64,000 nt of DNA from Fragum whitleyi (Eukaryota > Mollusca > Bivalvia > Cardiida > Cardiidae): the NCBI GenBank assembly GCA_948146395.1, contig OX411543.1:18928363-18992362 (forward strand). Direction: 5' to 3'. The translations under genes and the position numbers were made by a program. This document shows positions 44,411 through 55,569 of this stretch, one piece after another. How positions within the stretch are numbered: position 1 is the first letter of the stretch; every line of letters starts with the position of its first letter. The notes beneath the pieces are model-generated. The model had not been told where the DNA came from. It was given only the letters and a program-made list of their open reading frames with translations, and ran no database searches.

Positions 44411-45567
44411 GACATCATGCTCAAGGTGAGCTTTTGTGATCATTGAATGTCCGTCTTCAATTAGTGTTTGACCTCTAGAGGCAACAAATATGACCCAATC
44501 TTCATGAAACTTGGTCAGAATGTAGGTCAAGTCACAAGGATGAACGCTATGGAAAATGGGAAGGATCCATGTCATATCACAGGGAAAGGGGCCTTAATGA
44601 CAATTTTCTTGTTTACACTTTAGAGGCCACAAATAGCGCCCAATCTTCATGAAACTTGATCAGAAGGTTGGCCAGGTCACAAGGATGAACCCTATGGAAA
44701 ATAGGAAGGATCCATATCATATCACAGGGAAAGAGGCCTAAATGACAATTTTCTTGTTTACACTCTAGAGGCAACAAATAGCGCCCAATCATCATGAAAC
44801 TTTATCAGAATGTTGGCCAGGTCACAAGGATAAACCCTATTGAAAATGGGAAGGATCCATGTCATATCACAGGAAAAGGGGCCTTTATGACAATTTTCTT
44901 GTTGAGGCCACAAATAGCGCCCAATCTTCATGAAACTTGACCAGGTCACATGAATAAATCCTATTGAAAATGGGACTTAGGATCCATGAGGTATGGCAGG
45001 AAAAGGAGCCTTAATGACAATTTTCTTGTTTACACTCCAGAGGCCGCAAATAGCACCCAGTCTTCATATAACTTCGTCAGAATGTTGGGCAGGTCTAAAA
45101 GATGAATCCTATTGAAAATTAGAGGGTGCCATGCCATATCAAGGAAAAAGGGGCCTTAATGACAATTTTCTTGTTTACACTCTAGAGGCCACAATTATGG
45201 CCCAATCTTCATGAAACTTGATCAAAATTTTGGCCAGGTCATAATGATGAAGCCTTTTCAAAATGGGCAGGATGCATGCCATATCATGGGAAAAGAGGCC
45301 TGACAATTTAATATTAATTACACACTAGTTTCTAGAGGCCACAAATTTGGCTCAATAGTCATGAAACTTGGGCAGAATGTTGTCCAGGTGACTTGAAACT
45401 GGTTTAGGAAAGGCTTGAAACTTTTGCAGGGATCATAGGAATAGAATAATGTCTTTCGCTTAATAATCTAATGGTTATTTAATGATCTTTAAAGCATTTA
45501 ATTCTGCTAAGGGAAGACTCAAAGAGACACAGGTGAGCGATATAGGGCCATCATTGTCCTTTTGTTC
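44411..45567 (+). repeat. structured tandem repeat A3, about seven units
   Basis: The leader is truncated to CATGCTCAAGGTGAGCTTTT. Units carry CTTCATGAAACTTG, GGCCAGGTCACAAGGATGAA, GGGCCTTAATGACAATTTTC and TTGTTTACACTCTAGAGGCC. The tail CAGGTGAGCGATATAGGGCC ends near 45567. Minus-strand open frames of about 60 codons in each unit are periodic echoes, not genes. Confidence 0.8.
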
Positions 45568-45729
45568 ATTTTATTTGGTCCATCTCTGAAGATGAGTTGG
45601 AGAACAAGTATAAATATATAAAGAATTTTTGAAATGTAACCTCTGGTTGGCCAATTCCAGAGTCAAAGAGACCATCATGGTTCTCTCGTTTTGAATTTTA
45701 GATCAAAGTATTTAAAAAAAAATAACATG

Positions 45730-45850
45730 AACCCTATGTTGTTGGTACTCATTGGTATTGTCTCACATCCATTTAGTACCCACAACAAAGGGTTTCATTT
45801 AGAAATAAAGATTTTTGACTGGATACATTTACCCCCTCTTATCTGTTCCT
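45730..45850. repeat. dispersed imperfect-palindrome repeat, family Q
   Basis: CCCTATGTTGTTGGTACTCA, GTACCCACAACAAAGGGTTT, AAATAAAGATTTTTGACTGG and CCCCCTCTTATCTG occur in the order seen at 24108. Confidence 0.55.
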
Positions 45851-46074
45851 GTTATTTTCATCTTCTCCTCCAAAAGCAATAGGTGGATTTTAACAAAACT
45901 TGGTATAAATGATCCTTGATGTCCCTGATCTTATATAGCGGTGGAAGGGCATGGCTTATTTTCAGTATAAAATCTTCAAAAATCTTCTCACAAACCATTC
46001 GGCACTAAATGAAGTATAAATGTTAAGGTATTTATTTTATAAATGAAATTTTTGAAGCCTGTCTTAAGGAAAAT

Positions 46075-46180
46075 GAGGTGCTATAGACTTAGATCAGCCT
46101 GCACGTATATGCAGGCTGATCTTTGTCTATACCACAAAGTAGGAACATTCTTAGTTCAGCATGGCAATTTCAAGGGTTTA
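46075..46180. repeat. P1 MITE fragment
   Basis: CAGCCTGCACGTATATGCAG and TTAGTTCAGCATGGCAATTT resemble P1 internal and terminal parts. The ends are decayed. Confidence 0.45.
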
Positions 46181-46479
46181 AAATATATACATTATTATAT
46201 GGTGCACAAACTTGATTAATTAAACTTCCTTGTAAGTGACAGAAGATTACCAACAATACCTTGGGGGATAAAATCCTTATTGGACACTTTAAAGGATATT
46301 TGTCTAACAAAACTGATATTTTTTTATGCCTCAAGATGGATTCAAGATCTTGGGCATGTTGTTTTACCCTTGTCAATCTGTCTCTTTATCTGTCTGTCTC
46401 CAAAACTTAACCAAAAGCTTAATATTGCCAATTTCTTCAAGCATTATCATTCAAGTTTCAATGTTCATAACTCATATAA

Positions 46480-46860
46480 TTAGAGAGGGGGGGTATGGGG
46501 TGTGTGTGGGGGAGGGGAGTTTGTTATTGGAGTCAGCTTGTCAGTCTGACCATCCGTCCACTGATTGGTCTAGTCTGTAGCAAGTTTGTGTCCCCTCAAT
46601 ATCTCTGATGCAGCAAATGTAATTGACAGATTTGTTTCAAACTCTACATGTCAGATCAGTATCAAGCAGAGATATGCATATCCTAGTTTGGATATTATCC
46701 GTTAACAGACAGAATTATGGCCCTTTGGTGGTATGTTATGGTGTTGTTTTAACCCATCATGACTGAGTCAAGTAAGCTCCAAAATTAACACTTAGATGTA
46801 GATCATCGTTATGGTGAATCGCTTTTCAGGCGGGATTAGTCCGCTTTGCAACAATTCATG
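46480..46860 (+). repeat. structured repeat R3
   Basis: Leader GAGGGGGGGTATGGGG, then GTCAGCTTGTCAGTCTGACC. The tail GGCGGGATTAGTCCGCTTTG matches the R1 tail at 6266-6285. Confidence 0.6.
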
Positions 46861-47107
46861 AACAGTAACTGTTCATTTTGCAAGAGGAGACTAAAACCTT
46901 GAAAAATGTAAAAGGGTAAGATAAATAAATAGAGGGCTGAAACCAGAAATTGTCTTTAGGGTGGAGTCATTTTAATCAACAAAATTATCTATGTTCTTAC
47001 ATCCAAGTGTTTGCTTTATTACTCATCAGTGATTCAACATTTGCTGCAATGCTAACCCATATAGGTCTGTATAGTCTGGCATCTAGACTGGCTCCTGTCC
47101 CACTGAT

Positions 47108-47297
47108 CTGGGGCCAGTTTCATCAAAACTTTTAGGGTGCGTTTTTGTCCTACCGATGACTTTCCACATATTAGGGACAAAAATCACATATCATTTATCT
47201 ATCATTACCTGTGTAACATGATTGTTAATGTTTCTGTTTTGAAAGTCATCGGGAAGACAAAAATACATCTTAAATGTTTTGATGAAACTAGCCCCTG
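47108..47297. mobile_element. 190-bp MITE with GGGGCYAGTTTCATCAAAAC termini
   Basis: Left GGGGCCAGTTTCATCAAAAC and right GTTTTGATGAAACTAGCCCC are inverted with one mismatch. The next 30 bp also pair (TTTTTGTCCTACCGATGACT / AGTCATCGGGAAGACAAAAA). No clear target duplication. Confidence 0.75.
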
Positions 47298-47726
47298 AAG
47301 TATTGTGAAATGAGCAATTCAACTAGAGAAAGGATATATTCTTATAAGCTTATATTTCTCTTACTGGCTGATCAGTGGTCAGTTTTTGCGAATATGGGAG
47401 GTAATTTGAAATAGTAAAACATGGGTGGTGTACCTTATTAACAAATGTAACACTAACTGACAGCCTGGAAGCCAGGCTATCTGCTGTCAGTAGTTTCTGC
47501 TTGCAGGATTTCAGTCATATGTCTGTACATGTGTTGGGCAATCAGTTTCAAATCACAATCTATAATCAGTTTGTAGTTGGAAGAGTAAATCAACTAATGA
47601 TAAATTGTATAATTGTTTTCTTCAAAAATAATTCAGCACTCCCCGTATCATCCTTTGAAGAATAGAATCTGAAGTTTACTTTAAACTCATGATCTGAAGA
47701 CTCTTTCTGTAGATTTTTCTACCAAC

Positions 47727-47806
47727 TTCATGGCTAAGCATGAAACAGTTGTAACTGCCTATAAACCTATAGGCAGTTACAACTTTTTCATGCTGAGTCA
47801 TCAAAC
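47727..47806. mobile_element. palindromic MITE, family T
   Basis: AGCATGAAACAGTTGTAACT pairs with AGTTACAACTTTTTCATGCT around GCCTATA-type sequence. Confidence 0.7.
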
Positions 47807-47950
47807 TGATGTCAATTCTGAAAACTATATATAGTGGCTTTCATTTATGTGTTAGGATCTGATTAATCAATTATGAAATTTCTTTGTCGATTGTCACAAT
47901 CGGAAGTCCAAACCAACTGATTATCAATTAAATTCGATTAATCTGCCCTT

Positions 47951-48027
47951 CACTAGTCAGCGCAAAATTATTATAAGTGCCTATAAATCTATAGGCAGTT
48001 AAAATAGTTTTGTGCAGATGCCTCAAG
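47951..48027. mobile_element. palindromic MITE, family T
   Basis: GCGCAAAATTATTATAAGTG pairs with AGTTAAAATAGTTTTGTGC across CCTATAAATCTATAGG. It lies about 140 bp from the previous member. Confidence 0.65.
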
Positions 48028-48132
48028 TTTTACACAGAACAATCTAATTTTATTCTTTCCATTATTGTCTTTTAAAATGATCCAAGTTTATGTAAAATTC
48101 CTTTTTTAGGTGAACAAAAACAACCCTTGATT

Positions 48133-48297
48133 TTAAGGTAATGGATCTGTAATAGTTCAGCAACATTTCTGGAGTAATGAACTTAAACAGTGTTGACTGA
48201 GGTTTCCTAATGATTTTCATTAGGAAACCTCAGTCAACAGTGTGAAAGATCATGAGGTCTGAGATGTTGCAGAACTATTATGGTTCCACTACCTTAA
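48133..48297. mobile_element. TTAA-flanked palindromic MITE, family P6
   Basis: TTAAGGTAATGGATCTGTAA and TATGGTTCCACTACCTTAA end exactly on TTAA. The central arms GACTGAGGTTTCCTAATG / CATTAGGAAACCTCAGTC are perfect. Confidence 0.85.
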
Positions 48298-48304
48298 ATG
48301 GGTC

Positions 48305-48480
48305 CTTCTTTGCTCCATGGTTAAGGCAGTAGGCTTATAACCCTAGAGAAGCTGTAGGTTGTGGATTTGAATCATGGCTACACCACTTGTCATGTGGGTT
48401 ACTATGTCTTGTCCTTTGGCAAGGCATATCAGAGCTAGAGTCTTATACTGATGATTCCCAGGAAGGACAATGTGGTGGCA
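48305..48480 (+). repeat. tRNA-headed SINE-like repeat
   Basis: CTCCATGGTTAAGGCAGTAG (A-box-like) and GGTTGTGGATTTGAATCATG (B-box-like) precede body text TGTCTTGTCCTTTGGCAAGG. The family is unlike A, B or D. Confidence 0.45.
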
Positions 48481-48506
48481 CTGCGCAAAACAGTTGAAAT
48501 TGCCTT

Positions 48507-48852
48507 TATGATTATTATCCCCAGCCATTTTCGGCAAACTGGGATATAGTAATGGTCTCCCTCTGTCATTCTGTCATTCCCAGTTTCCATCACTAAACTT
48601 GTCCAGAGCATATCATAGCAATCAACTTGAAACTTTATAGGTGGATAGATATCATGGAGCAGAAGTGCAGTGCACAAGAACTACAACTCTTGCTTGCATA
48701 ATATTGGAGTTATTGCCCTTTGTTATTTTAATACTTAGATTTTGTAGGGATCAATCTCTTAATGTACAAAAGAATCCTTAATCTATTAGGCTTCAGTTTA
48801 CTATCAAGCTTTCACAGCGGGGGATGGTCATGTCCGACATGGCTCTTGTGTT
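48507..48852 (+). repeat. degenerate structured repeat
   Basis: Leader TATCCCCAGCCATTTTCGGC, TCTGTCATTCTGTCATTC tract, CATCACTAAACTTGTCCAGA, tail GCGGGGGATGGTCATGTCCG. It has the R-type layout (leader, microsatellite, phrase, tail) with different sequence. Confidence 0.5.
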
Positions 48853-49365
48853 TATAGACAGTTACAACTGCTTGGAACTAAGTCATTGATTGTAACTTGA
48901 CGAACTCACATGAATTACTGAATTTTACCCATGATAACAACAGAAAGACTGTCATATCAGGGGTTTTGAACTGAACTGAATCTAGACTGTGAGACTCTGT
49001 CAATTTATTGTAATTTGATGTTTTTAAAAGGGAAACTAATCCACCAGTCATTAAAGCTTTTGTGAGTTGTCTTCCATGTCTGAATGTAAAGAAATGATTT
49101 CATTTGAAACGGTGTTCAGATTATCTCTATTCAAATTTCACAGAACTTTCTTTGTCAAATGAAAGTCTGAATTTTCAGAAAAAAGGCAAGAGTTATAATT
49201 ATAAGACTGCTTGAAGTAATGATTCAGTAATTAAGATGTCCTCAAAAGGTATCATATCTCAGACAAAAGTTGAATTTCAAGCATAATTCCAGTTATTAAT
49301 CCACTTAAATTATTTTAAACATTGACCTTCAGACCCTCTTCATTGACAATTACCAAATACCTTTC
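48853..49365. other. unannotated stretch
   Basis: A half of a family T palindrome (ATAGACAGTTACAACTG) is near 48852-48870. Nothing else. Confidence 0.4.
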
Positions 49366-49590
49366 TTAACCCTTGTCATGCTGAATAAAAATCTTGGTAA
49401 AATTGCATTAAGATCAAAGTGCTGAAAATGCTATGAGTACCAATTGTGAGTTGGTGTACAAATTTTTTAACTATCCAAGTTTAGAAAGGAAAATCAGGGA
49501 CATAAACTAGGATAAGATTGCACATATGTGCAGGCTGATGTCTGTCTTTAGGTTGCGCATAGTAACAATATTATGGGTTGATCATTGGTT
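49366..49590 (-). mobile_element. family P1 MITE, right end decayed
   Basis: TTAACCCTTGTCATGCTGAA at 49366, with the family interior (AGATTGCACATATGTGCAGG). The far terminus has lost its repeat. Confidence 0.65.
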
Positions 49591-49594
49591 AATC

Positions 49595-50298
49595 TTAACC
49601 CTTTCGGCGCCAATTATATAGCGAAACAAAGCCTTCAGTGCCAAATTTATTCTGAAAATCTGCAAGGATTACTCCCATGTGTGTCTAAATTTGGCATAAC
49701 TTTTTTTATTACTTATTACAACATAGCTTGATAATACATAACTTAACATTGAAAGCATTTAAACATTCTGATACAATTTGTTATTTCCAAATTAGGAAGT
49801 TCCAAATATGGTTAAAATATTTTTTGCAGATTTTGCAAATAGTAATATCACTAAGACTCGGGTTGAAAAAGCAACATACTACACACCTGACTGATCACTT
49901 ATTTCTGATTCCGATCTCAAACATCCATCAGAAAATCTTTCTTAATCAAATTCACCAGCTGGCATGTCACTTTCGCTGTCATTTACAACAATTTCTGCGA
50001 CTTGCTGGGAAGTATAGCAGGTGCCTCACCATTTTGGATCAAGCAAAACATTTCAGATTTGTTGAATTGTTAAAAAAGCTTTAAAATATCAACAAAATTG
50101 CAGATTTTCTTCAGAAAATTACAAAAACTAAATTGACAGCCTTGTTTTCATTCTAAAAGCAGAAACGGTGATACCTGTGTTATTTAAATGTTTGTAATTA
50201 TTACACAAATACCCCCACTATTAATTGTCGACAGAAATCGACCTGCAGCGGTAAACCAGACTGTCGACGTAAGTCGCCTATGACGCCGAAAGGGTTAA
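49595..50298. mobile_element. 704-bp TTAA-flanked element, family P3
   Basis: TTAACCCTTTCGGCGCCAAT at 49595 and ATGACGCCGAAAGGGTTAA ending 50298. The terminal inverted repeat is CCCTTTCGGCG(C/T)C with TTAA outside. It is longer than P1/P2. A 118-codon open frame (49728-50084) shows no transposase motif. Near its right end are GTCGACAGAAATCGACCTGC and GTCGACGTAAGTCGCC, CpG-rich subterminal repeats unlike the surroundings. Confidence 0.8.
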
Positions 50299-50456
50299 GA
50301 TAGTAGAACCTTGTTTCGCAACATTTTGGAACTCATTAACTTTCACAATGTTGACCGAGGTTTCCTAATTAAAATCATGAAAGAAACCTAGGTTAACACT
50401 GTTAAACTTCATTACATTCGAAACATTGCAGAACTATTATGGGTCCACTACCTTGA
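50295..50456. mobile_element. family P6 MITE sharing a TTAA with P3
   Basis: TTAAGATAGTAGAACC at 50295 uses the same TTAA that ends P3. The right end GGGTCCACTACCTTGA has one change in the final TTAA. The inner arms are partly decayed. Confidence 0.7.
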
Positions 50457-50545
50457 AAAACTTCTTTTTACTTTTTTGTGCAGGCTACCATTTGGGATGA
50501 CCTTGGGATGACCATAAACTTGGGGCTTGGAATGGATTTGGTCAA

Positions 50546-50795
50546 ATATGAGCCTGTGTGTGAGATTTCCAACAATTTCAAATATATGCAAAGCAAAGAC
50601 TCTGACCAGCCTGTGCATCTGCACAATCTGCTCAGAGTCTTCACTATCCCCTTTATAGACAGATAAGGTCTCAATGTATCGATCTGTAGACCATCAGGTA
50701 ACTTTATATTAATACTTTATGGCTGTCTATGCCTCTCTTTACTTGCCCCTCACAAGCATTTTAAATTGTTGGATGTGTCATGCACAAGCTCATAT
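50546..50795. mobile_element. inverted-repeat MITE, family M
   Basis: ATATGAGCCTGTGTGTGAGA on the left and TGTGTCATGCACAAGCTCAT on the right, with AATTTCAAATAT / TTTAAATTGTTGG inside. Confidence 0.7.
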
Positions 50796-50796
50796 G

Positions 50797-50900
50797 TGCT
50801 GGTGAGAGAAATACCAGAAATCCATAGTTAGTGCTCCTGCCATCTTGATATGAAAAGAAAAACTTATAGGAGGCATTAAACTCCAATTCAAACAAACACG
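50797..50900 (+). repeat. SINE family A 3' fragment
   Basis: GGTGAGAGAAATACCAGAAA, then TTAGTGCTCC and GGAGGCATTAAACTCCAATT, the last third of family A. Confidence 0.6.
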
Positions 50901-51059
50901 CAACTTCATTTTAAAGGATTGATCATACTTAAACTTCAGACAGGAAGTAATGTGAAACACAGAAATAAAGGCTAAAACCACAAACTCTGTGTGCTTCACC
51001 TTATAGAATTTCTAAACAAATTTGCTTCAAATATTGTGTATGGGTATCTCGCGCCATTT

Positions 51060-51152
51060 CTGGATCACACTTGTTAAAGATTGTGCTGTCTGATCTGTGT
51101 ATACTTCCTGCTAAGACAGAGATATTTTGGGTTCAGCATGACAAGGATTATG
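51060..51152. repeat. P1 MITE fragment (right end)
   Basis: Ends GGGTTCAGCATGACAAGGAT, close to the P1 right terminus. Confidence 0.5.
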
Positions 51153-51169
51153 GAATGTGGAAAAGGACT

Positions 51170-51337
51170 TTAAGTAGTATACACCTGTAATAGTTGAACC
51201 TCGGCGTTTTGGAAGTTATAAACTTTAACAGTGTTAACTGAGGTTTCCTAATGATTTCATTAGGAAACCTCGCTCAAAGTTGTGAAAGATCATTTGTTCT
51301 AAATTATTGCGAAACTATTACAGGTCTACTACCTTAA
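51170..51337. mobile_element. TTAA-flanked palindromic MITE, family P6
   Basis: TTAAGTAGTATACACCTGTA and ACAGGTCTACTACCTTAA; centre GAGGTTTCCTAATG / CATTAGGAAACCTC. Confidence 0.8.
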
Positions 51338-51362
51338 ACTCTGAAAATGATCAAAATTTATC

Positions 51363-51591
51363 TTAACCCTTTGCTGTTTAATCCCTGCTTTTTACGTGCC
51401 TGTGATTTTATGATTGAGAAAACATTGTGAAAAAAGAAGAAATTGCTTCTCATAAGCAATTTCTTCTTTTTCCACACCATTTTCTACCCTACTGAATGGT
51501 TATTTTTCAAATTAAATCTACTTATACTTTTCGTGTGCAAAACCTTTGAATTTGGACAGGTCCAAAATTTTGAAAAACAGGAAAGGGTTAA
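51363..51591 (+). mobile_element. TTAA-flanked MITE, family P2
   Basis: TTAACCCTTTGCTGTTTAAT at 51363 and CAGGAAAGGGTTAA ending 51591. Only 26 bp separate it from the P6 copy before it. Confidence 0.85.
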
Positions 51592-52529
51592 GTAAATGTT
51601 TAAACAGTTTGCCACTGGAGGTCTAAATTTTCAATACCCCTGGTAATGTTTGATTGCTTCTTAAACGTTTAAATCCTCATATATAAGTTTAAGTGTGTTT
51701 TCTGACCAAGGACCTTCCATGGAGGGTCTATTCCCCTGTGACACACACACACAGGCAGATACACACTCGCATACCTCATCCACCCTGGATAACATTTAAT
51801 TTTCAGATTCATTCATGAGTCTTTTTAGGTTTTTAGTTCTATACCTCCATGAAATCAACAAATGATATCTTTATCTCTCATTATTTAATTTCTTCAAGCC
51901 AAATTTTGAAGATTTTTCAAGAAGAAAATAGATTTCTTTTGAAACTTTTTTGTGTGGAAGCTGTTAGCATCACTCAGCATTGTTTTCATTGAGGTATAAA
52001 ATGAAATAAAATCAGATTGCACAAATTGTGATGGACACTACTTGCTTGTGGACAAAATTTAAGACTGGTCTACTTTGGAATAAGACTACCAAATGCTAAT
52101 TCTTGAAGAAAGTGCAATTTGGAGAAAAAAAGAAGACATTTTGTGATATCTCTGGTTCTTATGAACGCATTCACTTGAATCATGGCTTTCATAATCACCA
52201 TCAAAGAGTAACCTATCAAGGGGGATATATAACTCTACATTCATTTTGTGCAAATAATGCCCTTTTTTGGACTAAGATTTTTATCCACCATTCAGCACTC
52301 AACAGCTGAGCATAGGCACCTGTAGGCAGTGCCCTTGTTTCGCCTTTCCACAATGTTTTTTAAAGCTTCTTTTTTGTGTAGGTTTAAAAGAGTGATTATG
52401 ACTCAGATAATCAGGTTAATGAAGTCATTGTTCCATAAAAGAAAGATAAAAAATCTTGGTCAAGTTTATTAAAAGAAAACACATAGGACCAATCACACAA
52501 GAAAGGACCATCTAGGAACTTTGTAAAAT
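51592..52529. other. unannotated stretch
   Basis: A short (CA)n run is near 51741. A 68-codon open frame at 52103-52309 has no splice signals or domain. Confidence 0.35.
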
Positions 52530-52770
52530 GATCCTGTGTGCAAGATTTCCAACAATTTTAAATATTTGCATAGCAAAGTATCTGACCAGCCTGTGTATCC
52601 GCACAGCCTGACCAGAGTCTTAGCTATGCCCTTAGTACATGGAAAAGGTCTCCAAGTATCTGTAGACAATCAGGTTGCTTAATAATTTATAGTATGTGGC
52701 TGTCTACCCCTATTGGTGATTGCAACTCACAAACATTTCAAATTGTTGAAAATGTCATGTACAAGCTCAA
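52530..52770. mobile_element. inverted-repeat MITE, family M (worn)
   Basis: ATCCTGTGTGCAAGATTTCC on the left and AATGTCATGTACAAGCTC on the right. The interior matches 50546 closely (GACCAGCCTGTG, GCACAGCCTGACCAGAGTCT). Confidence 0.65.
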
Positions 52771-52856
52771 TGAAATTGGTTACATAACAGGTCAACAGGA
52801 ACTTTGCATTTCAGAAATTCCTTTACAGGAGGATTGAATGATCATTCTAGTTTCAG

Positions 52857-53093
52857 TTAACCCTTGTGATGCTGAACCCTGCCTTGACAGGAACTATAGA
52901 CAAACATCAGCCTGCACATATATGCAGACTGATGTTAGTCTACACCACCTGTTTCTCACTTTCAAACCAAAATTGTCAATAGATTGAGTTTTTCAAATAA
53001 AATTTGACCTACAGTTGGTACTTTCAGTGCTTTTTGTCCTTTGATTTTGATGAAAATTTTTAGCCAAAATTTATTCAGCATGACAAGGGTTAA
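52857..53093 (+). mobile_element. TTAA-flanked MITE, family P1
   Basis: TTAACCCTTGTGATGCTGAA at 52857 and TTCAGCATGACAAGGGTTAA ending 53093. Shares the long interior with 15435 and 23736 (CACCTGTTTCTCACTTTCAA). Confidence 0.85.
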
Positions 53094-53250
53094 TAATCAA
53101 AGTGAGAAAGGTTTTGTCCTAGTCAGCCTGCATTTACTGTGCAGGCTGACTAGGATTGTCCCTTTTAAATGCACAACCAGATGGCCCCTTTTCATCTGAA
53201 AGCTTGAACGTCAAATATACAATATTCAGGTGAAACCTCAATTCTGATGA

Positions 53251-53522
53251 GGTTCCCTCATGGCGCAATAGTAGTGTGTCAGACCAACATGGGAAAGGTC
53301 TTGGGTTCGATTCATGACAGTGGCACTCATCTTTTCGGACTATTTGTCTTCCATGTATTTGATAATTATTCTAAGACCTATATGGAATAGCAGCTTGAGG
53401 CTAGGAAAGAGTGTAATGGTAATTTGAAAAATATCATCAATTCATTGTTAGGTGCTCCAGCTGCTGCAATATAAGTGAAGGATTGTTGAAATCAGAGTTA
53501 AACTCCATTCAAACAAACTCAA
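53251..53522 (+). repeat. tRNA-derived SINE, family A, full length
   Basis: TCATGGCGCAATAGTAGTGT (A box) and CTTGGGTTCGATTCATGACA (B box) head the standard body. The tail is CTCCATTCAAACAAACTC. Confidence 0.75.
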
Positions 53523-53960
53523 TTCTGATGATAAGAACAAGCTGGTTTGTGAGGAACACTGGCCCACTACAAAAAGCCTCTTAAAGATAAATAGTTAAAT
53601 GATAAAGATTTGAATGTTTATCAAATTTAAAGCAATTTGCCAACTTGGATTTGATCCATAATTGCAGGGTTGTGATTTGACATGCATTATAAGAGGATAA
53701 TTAGATTTTGGAATATTGTAATGATTCTATAATCAATATCAAACTTCTGATATCTTAAGATGTTGTTTTAAAACTGTATGAACTGTTGTGGAAACATTCA
53801 GAACAAATTCTTAGTTTTCTTGGATTAATTTTCTACTTTGATGGAATTCTAAATGCAGGTATTTAAACTTTATCTGTTCATACTTTTTGGTTGAAGATCA
53901 AAATGTTGTTTCTATACAGCTCATTTGGTCTACAATACAACACTTCTCAAGATTGACTTG
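53523..53960. other. unannotated stretch
   Basis: Nothing recognised. Confidence 0.4.
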
Positions 53961-54124
53961 GACATATTGTCGGCTCCGTTCTATAAGGATGAATACGGGA
54001 AAAGCCTACTTTTCAGGAGAAGGAAAAAAACTTAATATATTTTTACCTATAAACACTTGTATAACCATTTTGGTCGAAACATTTTTAATCGAATCACAAA
54101 ATATATTATCTGTCATCATAGATA

Positions 54125-54679
54125 TTAAAGCTGCTCTTTCACAGATAGGGAAAATGCGATTTTTAAAATTTTTTTAAAGCTAATCGGACATTATGACTTC
54201 ATCTTGTAGAAAACTCTACAATAATAAGATTCGATCTGTTAAGACATGGAAAAAAGACAGATATTCTTGAATATAGCGGAATTCCGTTCTGAAAAATAAA
54301 GCAACTACTAACTCCTTGAAGATTATTCTTAAATTTTGAGCCAACTATTTACGTCTGCAATTCCACCTGTTTGTCCCATTCTATCAAAGGTCAAGGTCGA
54401 AGTATTTGTCATTTGGGAAACTTCATATCGATACAAGCAAAAATTGAAACATTCTACATAAAAAATTACAATTCCGTAATTTAAAGACTTGATATACATA
54501 GACTGGGATCCTGGCTGGCCGTGCCGCTTCGAACATTCAGGCTAAAAATTCTCTGAAATGAGTTGCAGTTATTGCCATACCCATGTGTCTTTCTTAAACA
54601 TCAGAAAACCCACAAATTTCCGAATCTGAGAACCAGTGTTGTACATTTTCTATGAAGAAATGTGAAAGAGCAGCTTTAA
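54125..54679. mobile_element. TTAA-flanked MITE, family P5
   Basis: TTAAAGCTGCTCTTTCACA at 54125 and TGTGAAAGAGCAGCTTTAA ending 54679 are exact reverse complements over 19 bp. 555 bp, no transposase. Only one copy is in the window. Confidence 0.8.
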
Positions 54680-54740
54680 ATTTTGTCTCTATAATTAGTA
54701 ATTTAAGAAAAACAACAAAAAAATCATCAAGTACGTCATT

Positions 54741-55025
54741 TTTATGCCCCCGTATCGAGAGATCGGGGGCATATTGTTTTACTCATGTCCGTCTGTCTGT
54801 CTGTCTGTCCGAAAACTTAACATGAAAACTTAACCTTGCCAATATTTTCAAGCCTATTCAAGATACAAAGCTAATATTTGGCATGATGAAAGATCTCAAT
54901 GATCCGCATCCGCTGGTACCAAAGTCAAGGTCATGTGACAAGGTCAAGGTCATCTGTCAAGGTCAAACTTTGAAAAAAAAATGCCGATTAGGGAGGCATT
55001 CGTGTTTCACAAACACATCTTGTTT
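54741..55025 (+). repeat. G element, intact
   Basis: TTTATGCCCCCGTATCGAGA to CACAAACACATCTTGTTT, nearly identical to 29423-29712 except for a shorter microsatellite and small internal gaps. Confidence 0.85.
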
Positions 55026-55569
55026 CACTTAATTTTACGGCACAAAATGCCGTATAGACAAAAAAACTCATAAAAGATAAATGCATGAAAAAAACTAATT
55101 TAATTTGATATTATTATAAGATATAGGACAAATTGTGTGTAAAAAGTTTCTTTTCGGGTGCATACGAGACCCCAAAAGCTGTTGAGTGAGACGTTTTTCG
55201 AAAAAAGTGAAAAACGCATGTAACAATTTTTATGCATGTGACTGAGACACGCGAATAATCTGGCCTGGGTAAAGGTTGTGTTCTTTTTCAAACAGATCTT
55301 TTAAAATAAACTTTAATCATAAGGAAACATGAACAATTATCGAATTTGTCAATATGTCATTTTTGAACTTCACTTTTTGACCACTGCCGGTGCAAATATG
55401 ACATATCTTACAAGTTCATGAAGCTTTTTTAGGGGGATACAATTAGCTATCAGGTCCTGCATCTTCGCAAAAGACGCTGGAATATCATATGTGTGCGAAA
55501 ACACAATAAAAGAAAAAATGGAAATTGGCCTATACGTCCTTATAGAATGGAGCCGACGATATGGTCCCT

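Larger units (their letters stand above)
53961..55566. mobile_element. 1.6-kb segment with inverted ends, hosting two other elements
   Basis: TTGTCGGCTCCGTTCTATAA (53968-53987) and TTATAGAATGGAGCCGACGA (55540-55559) lie in roughly 36-bp inverted arms, about 80% alike. A P5 element and a G element sit inside. No coding frame. The ends may be subterminal. Confidence 0.5.

Noticed and set aside
44363..44949. Series of about 60-codon minus-strand frames
   Set aside because: They repeat with the tandem unit of A3 and drift in and out of frame; not a repeated protein.
49728..50084. 118-codon open frame inside P3
   Set aside because: No DDE/D or zinc-finger pattern; it appears to be chance in a non-autonomous element.
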